64,000 nt of DNA from Carposina sasakii (lineage: Eukaryota; Arthropoda; Insecta; Lepidoptera; Carposinidae). Position 1 is the first letter of the stretch, and every line of letters starts with the position of its first letter. The stretch spans positions 3,108,469 through 3,172,468 of the forward strand of contig CP053162.1 of the NCBI GenBank assembly GCA_014607495.2. The letters are read 5' to 3'. A program made the translations under genes and the position numbers. Shown here piece after piece: positions 34,001-43,900 of this stretch. The notes below the pieces were generated by a model. The model saw only the letters and a program-made list of their open reading frames with translations, was not told where the DNA came from and did no database searches.

Positions 34001-36831
34001 ATACCCTGTATATGTAGATATAGGAAAAGATCATCAATAAAAAAAAATCATGCATATCCCCATCGTTAATGCAATTATGTTTTTTCTCCACTGCTATTCC
34101 TGTCTAGAAGGCAAAGACGCAATGCACCTTGCATTAGAATAGTTTTGATCTATGTATAGGTGCGAGGATTTATGTTACCTATATACTAGTGGACGCCCAC
34201 GATTCCGTCCGCGTGGACTATAGAAAAAACAAAATGTCGAAATTATCCGGGATAAAAAGTAGCCTATATATTAAGTGAGACCTGTCAAAATATATTCCTG
34301 AAAACTGCATCAGAATCGGTTCAGCCGTTTCTGAGATTAGCGTGCACAAACGCACAGACAAACCGACAAAAATTCCAAAAATCATTGTTTTGTGTACTAT
34401 TGCGTTGATAAAGGTATTCTATAATATTTTTTCTTATATATCTTCCATGTACAGACAGCGATCCGTTACATTTTTATTATATGTATAGATGTGGTTGACT
34501 AGCTTAATGATAAGCTAACAACTTGTCACTGACCATTTATATCTGTCGACTCACCAATATGCTTTACGTTCTCATTAATGATCGCGCAGTTCTGTCTAAC
34601 TTATTTCGGGAACATAGCCGTGTCTAGTATGTATGAATGAATAGCCTGAGTATTGGGGATAAGGTTTGATTGCGTATTCCCAGTTTCCAAGCGCGAGAGT
34701 ATCCCGTCGGTTGTAGATTGTATACCTAGTCCAATCTCATCCTATTACTGCGTTAGCTAATGAGTCGTCATAGCAATATTTCCTCCCATTTCCCCCCTTG
34801 TCATTCTTGAGCTATAAACCAAACCCATCCCACAGGAAACGTCGGCGTATCCGAATTAGTAGGTAGCTTAGTCGAAGCAATCGAAAGGTTCGCGACCCAG
34901 AGGGAAGAGGACGCACGTATGGAGCGAGAGCGAGATGCAAGACAACGCGTGAAGCGGGAACAAGACGAGGCGTACCAAATGAGTTTAGACGCGGACAGGG
35001 CGAAGGAAGAAGTGAAGAAACAACTGGAGATGGAGAAAAACCAGGAATTGGAAAGAGCAGAGTCGGAGAGGTTAATGCAGGAAGCTATGAAAGAGGTTGG
35101 TACTGTTTAGATATATATATAAATATTCACAACACATTGACCTAGTCCCACACTAAGATCTCCAAGGTCTTGTGTCGTGGGTACTAAGCAACGATATATA
35201 AATACATAGATACTTATAGAAACATCCATGACTTGGAAACAAACATCGATATTCATCATATTAATGTTTGCACCTACCGGGATTCGAACCCAGGACCTAT
35301 GGCGTCACAGGCAGAGCCACTACCTACTACACCAATCAGTCGTCAAATATATATAAATTGATTTATGAAAAGAGACATACATAGAAAAGTTCTTGAATAG
35401 AGTAGAATTCGTTTGCCCGTGGGTATCGTACGAGGCGATTAAGGGTTTCCGAGATGTGGGCACCAGCGCCTCCCGTGTTGACAACATAGTCCAAAATACT
35501 AACTGCGGTCACCAACCCGCCTCCCCAGCGTGGTGACTATGGGCAAATACCCCCATGTCAGTCTTGTGGCGTGTCCTGGGGGAGGCCTACGTCCAGCAGT
35601 GGACTGCAATAGGCTGATGATGATGATGATGAATATTATTACTTTCCTATGAGTTCCAACAGTGGTGGCTACCCTAACACGGCTGTGTATATCTGTATAT
35701 GTTGTTACATTTGGTCTTAACATTTACCCCTTCTTCTATCAGGAGTCAAAGCGTTCAGCAGCGGCCCGTTTGCCGCAAGCCCCGCCCGACACAGCGCGCG
35801 ACGTCGCTCGTATACGAGTGCGCCTACCGCCGCCGCACGAGGACTCGTTAGAGAGACGGTTCTATTTGCACGACACGCTCTCTGTGAGTATAATACAATT
35901 TAATCTATACTATTATAAAGCTGATGAGTTTGTTTGAACGCGCTCATCTCAGGAACTACTGGTCCGATTTGAAAAATTCATTCCCGGAAGGCCGCATTGT
36001 ATACAGGCCGCTTCCGACCGGTCGGAATGGAGGTTGTTGGGGGAGGCCTATGTTCAACAGTGGACTTCTCAATGCTGAGAATGATGAATACATATAAACT
36101 GTAAGCTGATTGCGTAACTTGCAGAAGCAAAGCGATAGCAATACAAAGGCGAAAATTGTGAGTGCGAGGCTTCCTTACTCGCCCCGCGCCTTAGATGAAT
36201 AGATTCTGTGACAGTCCTCAAAATATAGCATGCCATGGTTTCCGTCTCAAAAAACTTATGTAGGTTATTTTTTATTTCAGGCGTTATTAGATTTCCTAGC
36301 ATCAAAAGGGTTCCCGCAGGAGAAATACAAAGTCATATCTAGCTGGCCTAGAAGAGACGTAAGTAGTTTTATCTTATCTATTGCATAAATATATACATTA
36401 TTATACACACGGCTGTGTTGCCGTTAATTGTCGGTAACAAGTTGCTAGCTTATCGCCTGAGAGAATGCCCGAGTTTCTTGGTCGACTCCTACAACATACT
36501 CGTACACGGAGATGCAGCTGATGTATGAGCTTGTAAGTCCCGCATCAGCGCAGGTATGAATCCTCCAATAGTACAAAATAAACATAGTCATAACATTTTT
36601 TACTCAAAAATGGGATTTCTATCGTGCAAACTTCATTCCAGACGGATATCTTCCGCCCACACAGTTTTTAATTACTACAATTATGAAAGTCTTAATATAA
36701 ATAAAATTTATTTACGATGCTAGATATACAATACTATCAATTCCCTACAGCTTACAATGGAATCCCAGAACAGCACGCTAGAAGCTCTAAAATTGTACCC
36801 GCAAGAGACGGTAATGCTCGAGGAACGGTGA
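21544..36831 (+). CDS. casp: FAS-associated factor 1 homolog (Caspar), complete, 15 exons
   Basis: Exons: 21544-21582, 22021-22089, 22912-23035, 24603-24731, 26482-26653, 27701-27845, 30290-30421, 30768-30894, 32112-32257, 32794-32948, 33624-33760, 34836-35095, 35743-35883, 36281-36358, 36751-36831. All are GT-AG, all phases fit, and they sum to 1935 nt: 644 residues plus stop, close to the roughly 650 of vertebrate FAF1. Order: UBA (1-45), linker, ubiquitin-like region (about 120-270), acidic segment (about 275-312), UAS thioredoxin-like domain (about 313-465), charged coiled coil (465-545), UBX (about 550-644). FAF1 binds ubiquitinated proteins by UBA and p97/VCP by UBX; Drosophila Caspar restrains Imd/Relish signalling. 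Introns hold many repeats but the coding frame is unbroken. Confidence 0.95.
22330..22695 (+). mobile_element. Decayed RTE-type LINE 3' end in Caspar intron 2
   Basis: Translation of the plus strand gives fragments such as YKGRGRPKKCWIDCV and later NRDEWKKRTYCVNP, the familiar C-terminal end of lepidopteran RTE-like reverse transcriptases, followed by GATGATGATGA. Frames are broken by stops and shifts, so it is dead. The family call rests on these residues only. Confidence 0.7.
23460..23765. repeat. Inverted-repeat element in Caspar intron 3
   Basis: TTCGGTGAGAGC-like ends are present: left CAGCACCGGTATGATGAATTTGGTGAGAGCGAGATGTC (quoted parts: CAGCACCGGTATGATGAATT) and right ACCGAATTCATCACACCGGT followed by GCTG pair over about 45 bases, also with TCTCACTTTTAAATGTCA / TGACGTTTAAAAGTGAGA. 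About 300 bp, no ORF: a MITE-like foldback. Confidence 0.75.
24762..24908. mobile_element. 147-bp MITE 30 bp downstream of a Caspar splice donor
   Basis: GGGTCGGTTCATATCTGACG at the left is matched by CGTCAGATATGAGCCGACCC at the right (one mismatch). The core is rich in CGCG. A diverged copy is at 7108-7283. Its edge is only about 30 bp from the donor of exon 24603-24731. Confidence 0.85.
25974..26086. repeat. 55-57 bp direct duplication in Caspar intron 4
   Basis: TGTATCATATTGTGCGCTCG then GTGATGAAAAG occurs twice in a row, each preceded by ACATGGC...ACCATTGC. The copies differ at a few positions. No coding value. Confidence 0.85.
26139..26401. repeat. Near-perfect hairpin repeat, family C copy 1
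   Basis: About 260 bp whose halves are reverse complements: GGTATGTTAAGCGAAAAGCT and its complement AGCTTTTCGCTTAACATACC, and AAAATTTGAGACTCGAAATC with its counterpart. Arms are about 115-120 nt with a short central loop. Ends are TACAGGTGTA and CATCCTGTAG. It lies about 80 bp before Caspar exon 26482. Confidence 0.9.
26482..30421 (+). CDS. casp: Caspar ubiquitin-like region exons
   Basis: Exon 26482-26653 is very G+C rich and Ala/Leu/Arg rich (ELKKRLEAVCGIPICQQQW). Exon 27701-27845 reads YVLHIKHDDKEYTLQFPGTK with PARHQ at its end, and exon 30290-30421 continues VWTGWP. The latter two are the clear ubiquitin-like fold of FAF1, including the H-Q-x-W-x-G-W-P turn. Confidence 0.9.
27193..27590 (+). 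mobile_element. Small inverted-repeat element, family A copy 4
   Basis: Ends TATACAGGTGTTTTTTAGTT and CCAAAAATCACCTGTAT; internal body matches the other copies. It is in the Caspar intron before exon 27701, just 110 bp away. Confidence 0.75.
28310..28962. mobile_element. Outer inverted-repeat element of a nested pair
   Basis: AAGACACACTGTTAACACCC plus GACG at the left and CGTCGGGTGTTAACAGTGTG plus TCTT at the right are complementary terminal repeats of at least 24 bases. Most of the interior is the second element at 28397-28899. No transposase is present. Confidence 0.85.
28397..28899. mobile_element. Inner inverted-repeat element of a nested pair
   Basis: TATACAGGATTAATTTTAAA then ACATCAATAACCTCGCA at the left, and its complement TGCGAGGTTATTGATG ... 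TTAAAATTAACCCTGTATA at the right, form terminal repeats of about 40 bases. The element is about 500 bp and was inserted in the outer element. It includes a GCGCGCGCGATCGCG stretch (28572-28587). Confidence 0.85.
28966..29966 (+). mobile_element. Family A copy 5 with a 600-bp insertion
   Basis: Left and right thirds match family A (GTTGCCATCCTTTATGAAGG, then CAGGTATACTTCCATGGGG and the ACACCTGTAT end). About 29074-29668 is an unrelated repeat, from TTTTTAGGGTTCCGTACGTC to CGCACTTGTCGGCTTTTTTT, whose start is also seen at 14910 and, diverged, 12205. The insert includes a C-rich homopolymer at 29431-29440. Confidence 0.75.
29982..30246. repeat. Near-perfect hairpin repeat, family C copy 2
   Basis: Starts TACAGGATGTAACAAAAAGG and ends CCTTTTTGTTACACCCTGTA; the two halves are almost exact reverse complements over about 120 nt with a short loop (TGAAAATTCCTGAGA region). 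It ends about 45 bp before Caspar exon 30290. Confidence 0.9.
30540..30733. repeat. Hairpin repeat family C, diverged copy
   Basis: AAAATTTGAGACTCTAAACATG pairs loosely with ACATGTGTCTTTGAGTCTCAAA and ends CGCTTAACATACCGCTTTTG. It is an older, degraded copy of 29982-30246, next to Caspar exon 30768. A similar remnant is at 26925-27060. Confidence 0.65.
30768..33760 (+). CDS. casp: Caspar acidic segment and UAS domain exons
   Basis: Exon 30768-30894 encodes an acidic stretch (VESSDSENSSGEELEDGGDG). Exons 32112-32257, 32794-32948 and 33624-33760 encode the UAS domain: FAQRFRNRYGPNTPNFFEGT, RKLLGVYLHHEQSVLSNVFC and LPALVVIMRVRSNTE. UAS is a thioredoxin-like fold that lacks the catalytic CxxC and in FAF1 binds unsaturated fatty acids. 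Phases 0-1-0-2-1 all fit. Confidence 0.92.
31210..32075. repeat. Caspar intron 8 with an RTE/SINE fragment and a full copy of another repeat
   Basis: 31210-31370 holds the CAGTCCACTGCTGGACATAG family. 31620-31745 has a foldback (GCAAAGCGATAGCGAAAA / TTTTTCGCTATCGCTTTGC). 31795-32075 is the complete-looking repeat beginning CCCAAAGTCAACCTCACCTG, with CGAAAAGCGGCGGTAGGCTC and ending in TATGTATGTATGTA. Split copies of the last one are at 13805-13975 and 43255-44895. Confidence 0.6.
33858..34010. repeat. Hairpin repeat family C, half copy
   Basis: Only the loop and right arm are present (CCTGAGATATTAAAAAATTC to ACCCTTTTTGTTATACCCTG), beginning 98 bp after Caspar exon 33624-33760. A further remnant is at about 33430-33570. 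Confidence 0.7.
34190..34400. repeat. Dispersed repeat (CCACGATTCCGTCCGCGTGG type)
   Basis: Contains GGACGCCCACGATTCCGTCC, GATAAAAAGTAGCC and GAGATTAGCGTGCACAAACG, typical of a highly abundant lepidopteran repeat. Related fragments: 3320-3420, 12720-12850, 19502-19712, 27895-28100, 42560-42780, 55820-56150. Confidence 0.6.
34836..36831 (+). CDS. casp: Caspar coiled coil and UBX domain exons
   Basis: Exon 34836-35095 encodes a long charged helix (ERERDARQRVKREQDEAYQM and following). Exons 35743-35883, 36281-36358 and 36751-36831 encode the UBX domain: RIRVRLPPPHEDSLERRFYL, LDFLASKGFPQEKYKVISSW then PRRD, and LYPQETVMLEER before TGA. The usual Phe-Pro-Arg p97 contact is here Trp-Pro-Arg. The end of the reading frame agrees with the family's C-terminus. 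Confidence 0.93.
35128..35346 (-). mobile_element. tRNA-derived SINE, copy 3 (best preserved)
   Basis: On the minus strand: GATTGGTGTAGTAGGTAGTG (A box region), GGGTTCGAATCCCGG (B box), then the body with GTCATGGATGTTTCTATAAG and a tail of CACAAGACCTTGGAG / GTGGGACTAGGTCAATG. It is about 215 bp and lies 33 bp after Caspar exon 34836-35095. Confidence 0.8.
35400..35640 (+). mobile_element. RTE/SINE-type repeat with TGATGATGATGATG tail
   Basis: Body GATTAAGGGTTTCCGAGATG, GGTCACCAACCCGCCTCCCC, then GGCCTACGTCCAGCAGTGGA, ending in a (GAT)n tail at 35617-35631. Also present at 5860-6015, 31210-31370 and 45840-46020. Confidence 0.7.
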
Positions 36832-37260
36832 AAAGCAACGTCGAGTCGTCGCGACTTCAGAGCTCACTAGCCTATGTTAACACTTGTTCTTTCGCGATTG
36901 TATTGACTTTAAAGATACTTACTCCCGGTTGCTATACCTAAAAACTAATATACTAATGCCAAAAATGTCATACTTTTCATTTGTAGCCCGCGGTGTCCTA
37001 AATCATCGGTGCGCTAAGGACTAACATGATTTCTTATTACACCCTCTTCCAGACGATACAATTTGACTGGATTTGCAAGATTGTATTGTGTGGTTTGAAA
37101 AATCAGATGATTTTGTATGCGTCGGTGGAAAATCTGATTGATCACATTGGCAAATCTATTGCCAATGTGATTGCTGTATTGCCAATGTGATTGCTGTATT
37201 GCCAATCTATTGGTTAATCTTTAACCTACTTTTACATAATAAACATCGACACGACATTGG
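36832..37260 (+). terminator. Caspar 3' UTR with candidate poly(A) signal
   Basis: After the TGA the first AATAAA I find on this strand is 37238-37243 (ACATAATAAACATC). Within it, 37159-37210 holds 2.5 copies of a 20-bp tandem unit TTGCCAATGTGATTGCTGTA. Whether cleavage occurs here or further on cannot be told from sequence. Confidence 0.4.
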
Positions 37261-40200
37261 TGCGTTCACTCATTCACTATATCTGCCGTTACGGCAGAAT
37301 GTGCAAAAGAGAACGCAACATGCACCGTCCTGTTTCCACATTTTAGGCATAGCGGGCAATCTTTGACGGGTTATATTCGTTAATCATTTTAGTATTCGAC
37401 ATTAATTATTATGTGATATACATACAAGTCGTCTGCTTTGTTTGTAATTTCGCTTACTTTGAACTAAATGTGAGGAAGTCTTTGTGATCCTGACATTTCA
37501 AACGAACCCCACGCTTCACAGTTTTTGGGCATAGAGAACTAGCAATACCCCGGCATTTATACATATAATTAGGGGCAAAATTTTATGGTTGAAAGAACTG
37601 TTGTGAGTACTTGAGCGACTTACTGATGATTTATTCAAAAAGTAAGTACTTTATTTTCAGTACAATCGCGATCAGATATATTTCATTGTATCCGTGATTT
37701 TGGCAAGCAAAGGTTTTATAAAAAAAATCAAGCCAAATAACCAATAAACCTTGACCAATGCTGACAGAAATACTAGGAATATAAGAGTTATCTACCTTTT
37801 GTGGGTAGATGAACAAAAATACAGGATCAACCTGAAATGACAATTTGTCCGGCACTATAAATTATATAGTATTGATTATTCCAATTCAAACTAGAGGTGA
37901 GTCGTCGACGCTTTTTTGACGTTCATTCGTCGGCTAGTCGATTGTTAAATCTTTCTAATAGTTGACGCAAAACTAGACGAGTTCTTTTCACTTCATGCCG
38001 GCCAACCTACCCGTTGCTAAGCAACGCGTCCACCAAATAGAGCGCCATATTCAATCGTCTATTCAAGCACCATACCAATAATTTCTAATGAACTCACTAG
38101 AAATATCAACTCTCTTACAAGCACACTAAAGTTGAAAGTCTAATCGTGTTTCCCTCGTCGCTTATATGTTCGACGTTGCAAAGTAAACGACCGAATTATA
38201 ATGTACAAGTTTGCGTATGACGCTGCATTAAACGATTCGACTCCCGAATTTTGCCGTTTATGAATCGACGAGTCGCGCCGCATGAACTGAATAAAAACGA
38301 CCAAATAAAGTTGTACCAGTTCGCGCGATTTGGTCGTTTAATAATTCAATTAGTCCATGAGTAAATGGTGGGCGGTCCATCCGTTTACAGTAGATCAACG
38401 TTGATTTTAACTAGTTCGTCCATTCAACTCCCACCTCTATCTAACTCATACTATTTTCTCTTGTACCAAGATCGAGTCAATCTTTGCATAACAATAATGC
38501 AAAAGGTCATGCTAAAATAACGGACACAGTGTGTTACTAATATAAAATAACATTAAGTTATGTTTCGGCAGTTGGCTTTACTTATGATGTATTTTATTTT
38601 AGTTAGTGATAATTGATAAATAACTATTCGAGCCTCCACATCGGGGTTCTGAGACTATGTTTATATTTGATTTAGCCAATTCTTATAATATTCTCATCTC
38701 ATATATTCATTCCATGTAAAAAATACTGTCAGGTTTTATGGTTCTTTTTTGTTTTTGTGATTTCGTTATGTTTTTGTTTCTTATAATTGTTCTACTTCCT
38801 TATATTATGTATCCTTCATAGAATTCAAGTTACGAGAATAAACAAAATTGTATGTAACCCCAACATATTGAAGTTTATCCATATGAGATATTGTAAGTCA
38901 ACTGCTCATATTTGGAGCGAAAGATATTTTTTAATTTTTGTGCGTGTATTCGATTCTTCTTTTTGATAATATTGTGTAAAATTAAAATATATTTCGTATT
39001 ACTTAAGTATGTGACGTCGTTATTGATTTCGGCTGCACTGGTCGAATATATTCCTGGTACTGCATTATGATATAGATATGTATTTATTTCTATCTCCTCG
39101 CCTATATGCTTGGCAAATTAGGTTAGGAACATCGTTCCATTTACGACACATGAGAACCCATTCAGTTTCTCTATTGAGGGATCGCCCGCCACCGGGCCCT
39201 ATACCCTCCGCTGACCCTCGGATCTGCCTACTCATAATCACGAACACAAGACACTACAGTCGCAACGACCAATTCAGTTACCTAGAGACTCCTGTTGCGA
39301 CCTCTCTTGGCAAACAGCGATGCCTTTTATTTATCCACTGGAAGAAACTGGCTATTGTAATATAATATCTTATACTTAGCACAATTGCCAGGGCTCAAGT
39401 ACTTTCATTTTAATTCCTGAACACCTTTTATGCTGAAATATGATGTTGCTCTGAGTTAAAATTAGCGTGATATGTATTTTTATTATACAAAAAAATCAGT
39501 CAGCTATTTTTAGTACTTACAGTATACAGATGTTTTTTCGTCGCCACCCTTAACGAAGGGTACGTACTCTATACATCAAATAAAGTAAGTTTATCCCAAA
39601 AAAAAGTGCTGGGAAACGATGTAAAAAAAAATTAATTACTTGATCGGGCAAAATTTATAGTGTCCAGTGTTTGTGTTAGTTTTTTCATAGACAGATATTA
39701 ATTATTTCTTGTGAAAAAATCTTGCTATACGCGTCAGTGTGCATTTATGCTGAAAAACGTAGTATATTTACTCAACATTGGACCCTAATATTTTGGAAAC
39801 CAGACACTTCCATGAAGAAAAATGATCGTGAGTATGAGATTCCGTAGTTTTCGGGAACGTTGACGACCAAAAATTACCCTGTATAGCTCATGTATATTGT
39901 CTAAACGTTTAACTGTTATTCCTCTATCAATGACTGAATTTCGGATACCTCTTCTCTAAGCCTTTTGCGCACATTATTAAGCGAACAGATTTATTCGCAC
40001 ACTACATAGTAAGTGTAAGGACCGTCAGCCAATGAGCGACAGACACGCTTTGAAGCAACCAATCAAATCATAGATTTATTATATGAATCAAATCGTATCC
40101 ATACGTCAATACTGGCTTCATTCAACATTCTGATGAAACTGAATATTTATGGTTTTCACGTTATCGCATTGGCTTGATCAGCTGTAATGATAATGTTTTA

Positions 40201-40990
40201 TATGGGTGAATAAATAAATGATTGGTTGTTTTTAAGCTACTAGTCGCTTATTGGTGAGTCTTAGGACAGGAAAGCTTAGTGAATTACCTATATATGCTTT
40301 TCATACTTTATTTTCATGTATACTACAATTTATTGTAGTATATAAACTATACATAAAGCAGGTATGTAGATTCGGAAAGGTAGGTAAGCAATTACTCACC
40401 TATTTTACCATTTTAAATATTGCCAGTTGAAATAGGGTAATAGTTATATAATGTACAGTTAAATATCTAGTGCCCTTCTGCTTCATTGCCATTAACTTCT
40501 GTATTATAAATAGGACCATAACATATTTTATAACAATTGTAAGTCATTCGGGCTATCCTTCCAAATTATTGATTGTTTGGTAAAGTTTACCAAATATATG
40601 ATATGAAATAATACATATGTCGATAATTTTGAGAATAGTCCGCGTTTAGTAAACTTGGTAATTTTACACAGAACCGCATCCGAATGTAACTGCAATGCGA
40701 GGAGTCATGTACCCAAATAAATAAAACAATAAAGATTTATTTCATTGTTTTATTTCTTATATTTTATTATATGGCAACATTGAATACATTACCTTAGTGC
40801 ATGTCCAATCTAAGCATCTTATTGTGTATCTAGCAAAAGTAATGTGAAATCAAAAAATTAATATTCTTGTAATTAAATAAATGTAAATAAGGAATTTCGC
40901 ATTGTGTACTTTTAGCTATCGCATTGCCGCCGTTTGAACCTAACGATTCAATTCTGGAATAGTGTATTTTTAAATCTCTAAATATCATTT
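37261..40990. other. Intergenic DNA between Caspar and the ionotropic receptor
   Basis: The two genes converge here (plus and minus). Contents seen: a possible inverted-repeat element about 37890-38450 with CTAGAGGTGAGTCG / CAACTCCCACCTCTAT ends; a repeat with CCACCGGGCCCTATACCCTC at 39180-39270 (also at 25195-25300); family A copy 6 at 39524-39884. Several AATAAA-like strings on either strand near 40710-40740 (CCAAATAAATAAAACAATAAAG) could serve either gene. No coding exon was found. Confidence 0.5.
39524..39884 (+). mobile_element. Small inverted-repeat element, family A copy 6
   Basis: Ends TATACAGATGTTTTTTCGTC and CCAAAAATTACCCTGTAT; about 360 bp; body closely matches copies 2 and 3. Confidence 0.75.
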
Positions 40991-43900
40991 TTAGTGCAGA
41001 AAAACTAAAACCCGCTTCCTACTAAGCTTGTAAACAATCATCTCGCCAGCTAATATGGCAACACTGGCTAGCATGCCAAAGACAAGCGCGATTAAAGCCA
41101 TAGAGAATTCCCTGATGGAGACTGCGAAGATGCTAGTGTCTGGAGTGTGGACGCAGGCAGGTCGAGGCTCATCCCATACTGATATGATTCTCTTCATTAA
41201 ACCGGCCTCGTATATTTTCCGTAATCTACAAATATTATGAAGATTAGAGTGCTTAACAAGAGTAGGTACCTAGAGTCCGTTTCATAGAATAACTTCTATG
41301 CCTGGTTTCAGCCCTCCGGAACCATCGGTCCACTTTCCCAATCTGTCTATTTTCACAAATAGTAAATTTTACCACACCGTACACTCGTATTTCCCATTTC
41401 GTCTATTTCTTAATACGTCTAATTTCCACATCAGTCTCCTTGATCACTGGTTCCCCAGATTTTACACGTGTACGTGCCCTATTATTAGAGTGTAATTCCA
41501 TTGTCTGCAAGCTTGCTGCAGGGTCGACGTGCAGTTCAAATGCAGTCTGTCTACACTCTTAAATGTAGGAATGGTACTGTTTCACTCAAGGATTTGGTAT
41601 CTCCTCTTAGTTTCACTACTCATTAATAAAAAAATAACAAGGTATTTTGTTAATTAAATTATTGTGATAATCTCCTTCGTACGAAATTAACAATTGACAT
41701 TTACTTAAAACAAAAAAATAATTAAATATTGTTCAACAATCTTATGACCTTAATTAAGAAAATTACAAAAAAAGAAAAAAAGAACAAGTAAAAGAGATGG
41801 TAAAATTCGTCATCCGAGTAATTGACCCGGTGGCTTAGTGGTTATAGCGGCTCGCACGGTTTGCAGTGGTCGTGGGTACGATTCCCACTCGGGTGAAGAT
41901 TTTTTTCCATTTTCTTTATTAATAAATTTATAACAAGTAGACCGTAAGAGAAGTAGACCGATTGAGAAAGTGGACCGATGGTTCCGGAGGGGATTTCAGA
42001 ACCAACCTCTTTTGTACGCAGTGACATAGATAGGCATTGTAGTCATGCACATAGTATCCAAAGGAACTACGGTGTAACGCACTCTAAAACAATTCAATAT
42101 ATGTCTATCTTCATATTAACGTGTTAGTGAATTAATGGGGCAACTCTTGTGGGCACAACGGAAATAAATAAGGGAGTAATGCATGTGCATCTCTTATTAG
42201 ATTCATTTGCTGGCCTTGTCTGTGCTCACAAATAAAGAGTGATAATTAGAATTGTAATGTTTGTTACAAAACTTACCCATAAGCAACGTGTTCTTTATAT
42301 GGTGATCCCTTTCTGACAACCGCGCCCATACTTTGCGGTGGGTATAACGCCACCTCATGGGTATCGCAGATCTCCCTTTCGCTAAACGTGTTCTTTATTA
42401 TTGCGTACCCTGTCGCACAGTCCACGTGGAAAGCGTATCCTCCCTGAGAGGATAAAACAATATAGGCTTTGGGTAGGCCAAGTACCTAAGCTATAAGGAT
42501 ATACTAGGTAGGTACAACCGAAATCTAATCGCTTCGCTCATAAAGAAAGAAAAAAAGAAATTAAATCCTTATCCTACTATTATAAATGCGAAAGTTTGTG
42601 AGGATAGATGTATGTGTTTCTCCTCTTGCACATAAAGCTACTGAAGGGATTTTGATGAAATTTGCAAGGTATATAGCTGATACATCAGAACAACCCAGGC
42701 TATAAGTTAATGCGGACAAATTCCGATGCTACAGGCATATAGTTATGCCACTGGTACCCAGATAAATAGCAGCCTAAAAAGGGCTTTTACCTAGATAAGT
42801 ACTCGTACTTGCCTCTTTTACTTGAGCCATCCCATATACAGCTGGGTAAAACCGTCCATGTCCGTCCTTCATCACTTTTCTTTCGAACATTTCTATAGCT
42901 ACAGTATCAGTTGTATGCTGCAGGTAGACAAAGTTATCAAAAAAGAATGTTATTCATCAAATGCAAAATTAATACATATAGATAGGTACATAAAAATGTC
43001 CCTCTTTCCACTCCGACCAACTGAACGGATCAACTAGTTGTTCCGAATAGAACTCAACTGTTCTATTTGTTCCAGTGTAACCATCTACAAGTTGTTCGAA
43101 CGAATGCTTATTTAATGTTTTTTAGTTCCTAACGGTACAACTGAGCTTCATTAAAAAATACAAATAGGTACAACAAAGAAAGGTTAGTCTATTAGTCAGA
43201 TAGAACATTTTTGGTGGGTTCGAGTTACAAGTAGGTAACTTAGGTAGCACCCAAAGTCAACCTCACCTGTCCGTGGTGCACCCTGCTATAAAACGGACGA
43301 GGGTCTGGCGCTTTTGAGTGCCTTCCTTTTAAAAATTATCACGTGGAATTGAATAGGCTAACTCAGGGGTTCCCAAACTTTTTTTCTCATAGACCCCTTT
43401 CAAAAGTTTACTGGTTCTGGTAGACCCCCTACAGGCTACACCACATTATCTACGTACGAGGGCTGTTTGATAAGTCCTTTTAAAAACTATTTGTAAAACC
43501 TTTTTTCTGGTAAATGGCGTTAACACTGGCAGGCACAATCTTTCAAATGAAGACTGTCAAAAATTCAGCAAAAAAAACAAGTTTTTGTCAGTATAACCAT
43601 TGTTTAACTGTGATCACTCGTAAATATTCAACAACTATGGAAAAAACTGAATTTCGTGCCGTTATAAAACATTTTTTTATGAAGGGTTGCAGTGCTGCCA
43701 CAATAAAAACTGAACTTGATTCTGTTCATGGCACTAACGCACCAACGTTGCAGACTGTTTATAACTGGATAAATGATTTTAAACGTGGTCGGTCAAGCAC
43801 ATCTGATGCTCCACGCTCTGGTCGCCCAATCGAAGTCACTACTGAGGATGTTGTTGAAGAAGTCCATAATATTGTACTCGACGACCGCCGAGTGAAGGTG

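Noticed and set aside
41822..41900. Functional tRNA gene
   Set aside because: A and B boxes are present, but I could not form a convincing anticodon arm, and the second copy shares non-tRNA leader sequence, so a repeat is more likely.
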